Assembly: GCA_965199005.1 (NCBI GenBank)
Contig: CBDAQK010000004.1
Coordinates: 62,001-126,000 of the forward strand
DNA from: LMUY01 sp965199005
Lineage (GTDB): Bacteria; Pseudomonadota; Alphaproteobacteria; Acetobacterales; Acetobacteraceae
Direction of reading: 5' to 3'
DNA length: 64,000 nucleotides
Shown here piece after piece: positions 61,430-64,000 of this stretch (positions are counted from its first letter, which is position 1; each line of letters opens with the position of its first letter). Under the pieces are notes generated by a model. It ran no database searches. It saw nothing but the letters and a program-made list of their open reading frames with translations, and was not told where the DNA came from. A program made the position numbers and the translations under genes.

Positions 61430-61615
61430 TCAGCGCGCGCGCTTATCCGCCGGTTCGTTTTGATCCCCGCTCACGACCGTCTGTTCCTTGCTGACTTCGG
61501 CCGGCTTCGCCGGACCTGACTTGTCCGGGTTGCCGGGCCGCGTCGGCCGTGTGCCGCCCGGGTCGACGCCTTCGAGCGGGTCGTTCCCGGTTGTCCGTGT
61601 GGATGGCTCGGCCAT
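61430..61615 (-). CDS. small disordered protein
   Basis: A 61-residue Pro/Gly/Thr/Lys-rich protein with no hydrophobic core (DPGGTRPTRPGNPDKSGPAK). GGAGG lies 5 nt before the ATG at 61615, a strong ribosome site, and the gene ends 12 bp before DUF3140. Such small hydrophilic ORFs commonly accompany DUF3140 genes. It looks intrinsically disordered. Confidence 0.6.
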   Translation of the reverse strand: MAEPSTRTTGNDPLEGVDPGGTRPTRPGNPDKSGPAKPAEVSKEQTVVSGDQNEPADKRAR

Positions 61616-61694
61616 GGTCGCCTCCAATAGGGTTTCGCTGTGTCAAAGCCCCATGCCCGGCCGAGTTCCGCGGTGCCTGCCGGCTGGGTCTGGC

Positions 61695-63269
61695 TCAGAC
61701 TTCGATGTTCCAGAACACCACCATGGGCGCGTCGATGGCGCCGTGGACGCGGTTGCCGATCGCACTGGTCGTCATCACCTCGCCGCCGGGGATGTAGACC
61801 ACACTCTCATAGGCTTGCTGCTGGATCTGGGTGGCGAGGGCGGTCCTGCGGGCCGGGTCGCCCTCCGCCGCGAAGGCGTGGCGCAGCGCTTCCAGCTTGG
61901 GGTCGTCCGGCCAGCCCCACAGCGCGGTGCGGCCGGACGCGATGATCGGCGACGACACCAGCGGCGTCGCCAACTCGGTGGTGCCGATCGTCGTGTTGGC
62001 GATGTTCCAGCCGCCGTCCGCCATGCTGCCCATCTTCAGCCGGCGCTGGGCGAAGGTTGCGAAATCCATCACCTGCTGGTCCAGCTTGAAGCCGAGCTGC
62101 TTCAAAGCCTGGCCGATCACCTCGGCGGCGGGGGTAACCGTCGGATCGTTGCCGACGAACAATTGCACTACCGGCTTGCCCAGGTCGACGCCGCTTTGCG
62201 CCAGGATGCGTCGCGCCGCCGCCATGTCGGGTTTGACCGCGCCCGCATCGGTTGCATACGGGCCGCCGCAGCCGAACATCGCCGGGCAAACGCGCTCCAA
62301 CTCGGGCGCGCCGGCCGTCGCGTCCACCATGTCCTGCTGGTTCAACGCCAGCAGCACCGCCCGGCGCGCCGCCACATTGTCGAAGGGCGGCTGCAGGTGG
62401 TTCAGCCGGACGACGATCTGCACCGGCGTCTTGTGGATCAGCCGCATCTTGCCGCGCGCCGTGGTCTGCAGCAGCGGCAGCAGGTCCGCCTGCAACCGCT
62501 CCAGGTAGTCGACCTCGCCGTTCAGCAGGGCGTTGAACTGGGTGGACGGGTCGGGGATGGCGAGGATTTCCAGCCGGTCGAACTTTACCAGCTTGCCGCC
62601 GGACGCCCAGACCGGCGGTTCCGCCCGGGGCACATAGGCCGCGTTCTTTGCGAACACCAGGCGCTGGTCCGGCATCGACTCGCCGGGCAGGTAGCGGAAC
62701 GGGCCGGAACCGATCAGCTCCCGGATCGGCTGCGTCGGCGGCAGCTCCGCCAGGCGCTTTGGCAGCATCGCCGGCACGTTGGACCCGGGCTTGGCCAGCG
62801 CGTCCAGCACGAAGGCGAAGGGCTGGTTCAGCACCAGCTCGAAGCTCGCTGCGTCCAGCGGTTCCATGCGGGCGGTCGCCGCACGCAGCAGGCTGCCCAT
62901 GGCGTCCCGCGCCGACCAGCGGCGGACGGACAGCACGCAGTCCTCCGCCGTCACGGCGGGGCCGTCATGCCAGTGCAGCCCGTCCCGCAGGGTGAAGCGA
63001 TAGGTCAGGCGGTCGTCGCTGACCGTCCAGCGATCCACCATCTGCGGCGTGGCTTCGTAGCGGTCGTTCACCGCGAACAGCGTGTCGAACACGGCGTAGG
63101 TGATGTCGCGAACCTGGAACCCGGTGCTGAAATGCGGGTCGATCACGTTCGGCATGGTGGTCAGCGCGTAGCGCAGCGTCTTAGGCGCAGCCTGGGCCGA
63201 GGCCGCCCCGGCGGCAAGCGCAGCGCTGTAGCCGAGCAGGGCCCGCTTGGTCAGCATCATCCTCGTCAC
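61695..63269 (-). CDS. ABC-transporter solute-binding protein, family 5
   Basis: A 524-residue periplasmic binding protein (SBP_bac_5, dipeptide/nickel type). A signal peptide (KRALLGYSAALAAGAASAQA) precedes the conserved LRYALTTMPNVIDPHFSTG, LTYRFTLRDGLHWHDGPAVTAEDCVLSVRR, IGSGPFRYLPGE and FNALLNGEVDYLE segments. It would deliver peptides or a similar solute to an ABC permease; no permease or ATPase gene is in view. It starts 6 bp after the adenine-deaminase-like gene, on the same strand, so purine or amide substrates are possible. Confidence 0.88.
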   Translation of the reverse strand: MTRMMLTKRALLGYSAALAAGAASAQAAPKTLRYALTTMPNVIDPHFSTGFQVRDITYAVFDTLFAVNDRYEATPQMVDRWTVSDDRLTYRFTLRDGLHWHDGPAVTAEDCVLSVRRWSARDAMGSLLRAATARMEPLDAASFELVLNQPFAFVLDALAKPGSNVPAMLPKRLAELPPTQPIRELIGSGPFRYLPGESMPDQRLVFAKNAAYVPRAEPPVWASGGKLVKFDRLEILAIPDPSTQFNALLNGEVDYLERLQADLLPLLQTTARGKMRLIHKTPVQIVVRLNHLQPPFDNVAARRAVLLALNQQDMVDATAGAPELERVCPAMFGCGGPYATDAGAVKPDMAAARRILAQSGVDLGKPVVQLFVGNDPTVTPAAEVIGQALKQLGFKLDQQVMDFATFAQRRLKMGSMADGGWNIANTTIGTTELATPLVSSPIIASGRTALWGWPDDPKLEALRHAFAAEGDPARRTALATQIQQQAYESVVYIPGGEVMTTSAIGNRVHGAIDAPMVVFWNIEV

Positions 63270-63275
63270 TCCCGC

Positions 63276-64000
63276 TCAGGCAACCAGCGGCAGCGCCGGG
63301 TTGCGGATGGTCGCCGTGCCGCCATCGCTGATGCCCAGGTCGGTCGGATGCGGCCCCGGGTTGCACGCCAGCGACAAGCCCGTCACGGCACGGAACACGC
63401 GGTGCGGCGGCAACCAATCGATCACCGCGTCGGCCGCCCGGCGCAGCGCCGCGAACGCCGCTGCCGTCTCGCCGGCCGGCGTGTCGGCCAGCAGCCCGGC
63501 GACCGGCAGTTCCAGCAGCGCCGTCACCGTGCCGCCCGCCGCGACCGCCATGCCGCCGCCGCAGCCGATCAGCGCGTTGGCGGCGGCGGCCATGTCCACC
63601 GGGTCGCGGCCCAGCACCAGCAGGTTGTGGCTGTCGTGCAGGATCGTGGTGGCGACCGCACCGCGGGGCTCGCCCCAGCCATCGGCCAGGCACACCATGG
63701 GCGTCGGGTCGCGCCGGCCGTGTCGATGCATCACGGCGACCAGGCTGTGCCCGGGCGGCAGTTCGGCCACGCCGCCACGCACCATCACCGTCGCCGCCGC
63801 CCAGTGCACGACGCGGACGCCGCCGACCACCGGCAAGCGGACCGGGCCGTCCGGAACCCCCGGCACCCGCAGCCGGAGCATATCGGCCGTGACGGGCGCC
63901 AGCTTCATCGTATCGCGCGGCGCGCCGGCAAAGGACCGCGGCAAAGCCAGGCACATCGCGCCGTCCTGCGCCACCAGCCGGCCGCCGACGTAGACCCGCG
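63276..64000 (-). CDS. adenine deaminase-like amidohydrolase, C-terminal part (runs off window)
   Basis: At least 241 residues; the frame continues past the window edge (RVYVGGRLVAQDGAM before the first internal ATG). The sequence matches the C-terminal domain of AdeC-type adenine deaminases: ATTILHDSHNLLVLGRDPVDMAAAANAL, GCGGGMAVAAGG and the closing VTGLSLACNPGPHPTDLGISDGG. The catalytic metal-binding N-terminal domain would lie beyond 64000. It is the first gene seen of a unit with the solute-binding protein. Confidence 0.82.
   Translation of the reverse strand, partial: RVYVGGRLVAQDGAMCLALPRSFAGAPRDTMKLAPVTADMLRLRVPGVPDGPVRLPVVGGVRVVHWAAATVMVRGGVAELPPGHSLVAVMHRHGRRDPTPMVCLADGWGEPRGAVATTILHDSHNLLVLGRDPVDMAAAANALIGCGGGMAVAAGGTVTALLELPVAGLLADTPAGETAAAFAALRRAADAVIDWLPPHRVFRAVTGLSLACNPGPHPTDLGISDGGTATIRNPALPLVA

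Overview
The window is GC-rich, densely coded DNA whose gene families (Cu ATPase with YHS domains, arsRCCBH, SorAB-type sulfite dehydrogenase, YeiH, EmrAB) suggest an alphaproteobacterium, perhaps of the Acetobacteraceae/Rhodospirillales type. There is no rRNA, tRNA or housekeeping marker, so the taxonomic guess is weak. It looks like accessory DNA: metal and anion resistance on the left, defence-type genes in the middle, a Tn7-like transposition module next, and an ordinary efflux/transport segment on the right.

1-17.2 kb, stress resistance. A multicopper oxidase and a Cu+ P1B ATPase handle copper. A secreted alkaline-phosphatase-fold enzyme faces a fluoride operon that begins with a recognisable fluoride (crcB-motif) riboswitch and terminator, followed by a CLC-F/DUF190 fusion and a CrcB (Fluc) ORF running in frame into a tandem UspA protein. 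An RpiR regulator is divergent from two small membrane-protein genes. Two decayed genes (a Sel1-repeat remnant and a frameshifted PadR) precede an MFS gene and a complete arsR-arsC(LMW)-arsC(Grx)-arsB-arsH operon.

17.2-28 kb. Two unrecognised envelope-type proteins, an XRE regulator with a palindromic operator candidate and a frameshifted photolyase-related gene lead into a sulfite-handling cluster: YeiH-like exporter, CLC channel, a cytoplasmic-type sulfite-oxidase-fold enzyme, a Tat-exported SorA-like enzyme with its cytochrome c, and a LysR regulator.

28-46 kb, defence-type island. A C5 cytosine methyltransferase interrupted by an amber codon, and a tandem-HTH/Dam-type adenine methyltransferase, sit just outside a 14.7-kb block bounded by a 42-bp inverted repeat (40/42 identical; 30563-30604 and 45231-45272). 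Inside are an AbiEi/AbiEii type IV toxin-antitoxin pair, small unknown proteins, an AAA+ ATPase, a UG/Abi-type reverse transcriptase, an AddB-like nuclease, an AddA-like helicase-nuclease, and a frameshifted DEDD exonuclease on the opposite strand. The AAA+/RT/AddB-like/AddA-like series is compact and co-directional, and is the best candidate here for an undescribed system.

46.8-54 kb. tnsA-tnsB-tnsC-tniQ-tniQ2 are head to tail. Just after tniQ2 are four similar ~21-bp sites and a TGT terminus at 53992, read as a Tn7-like transposon end. The other end was not found.

54-64 kb. A small secreted protein, MarR-EmrA-EmrB efflux, an alpha/beta hydrolase, an ACS-family MFS transporter, a SOUL haem-binding lipoprotein, DUF3140, a family-5 solute-binding protein and the C-terminal part of an adenine deaminase that runs off the window.
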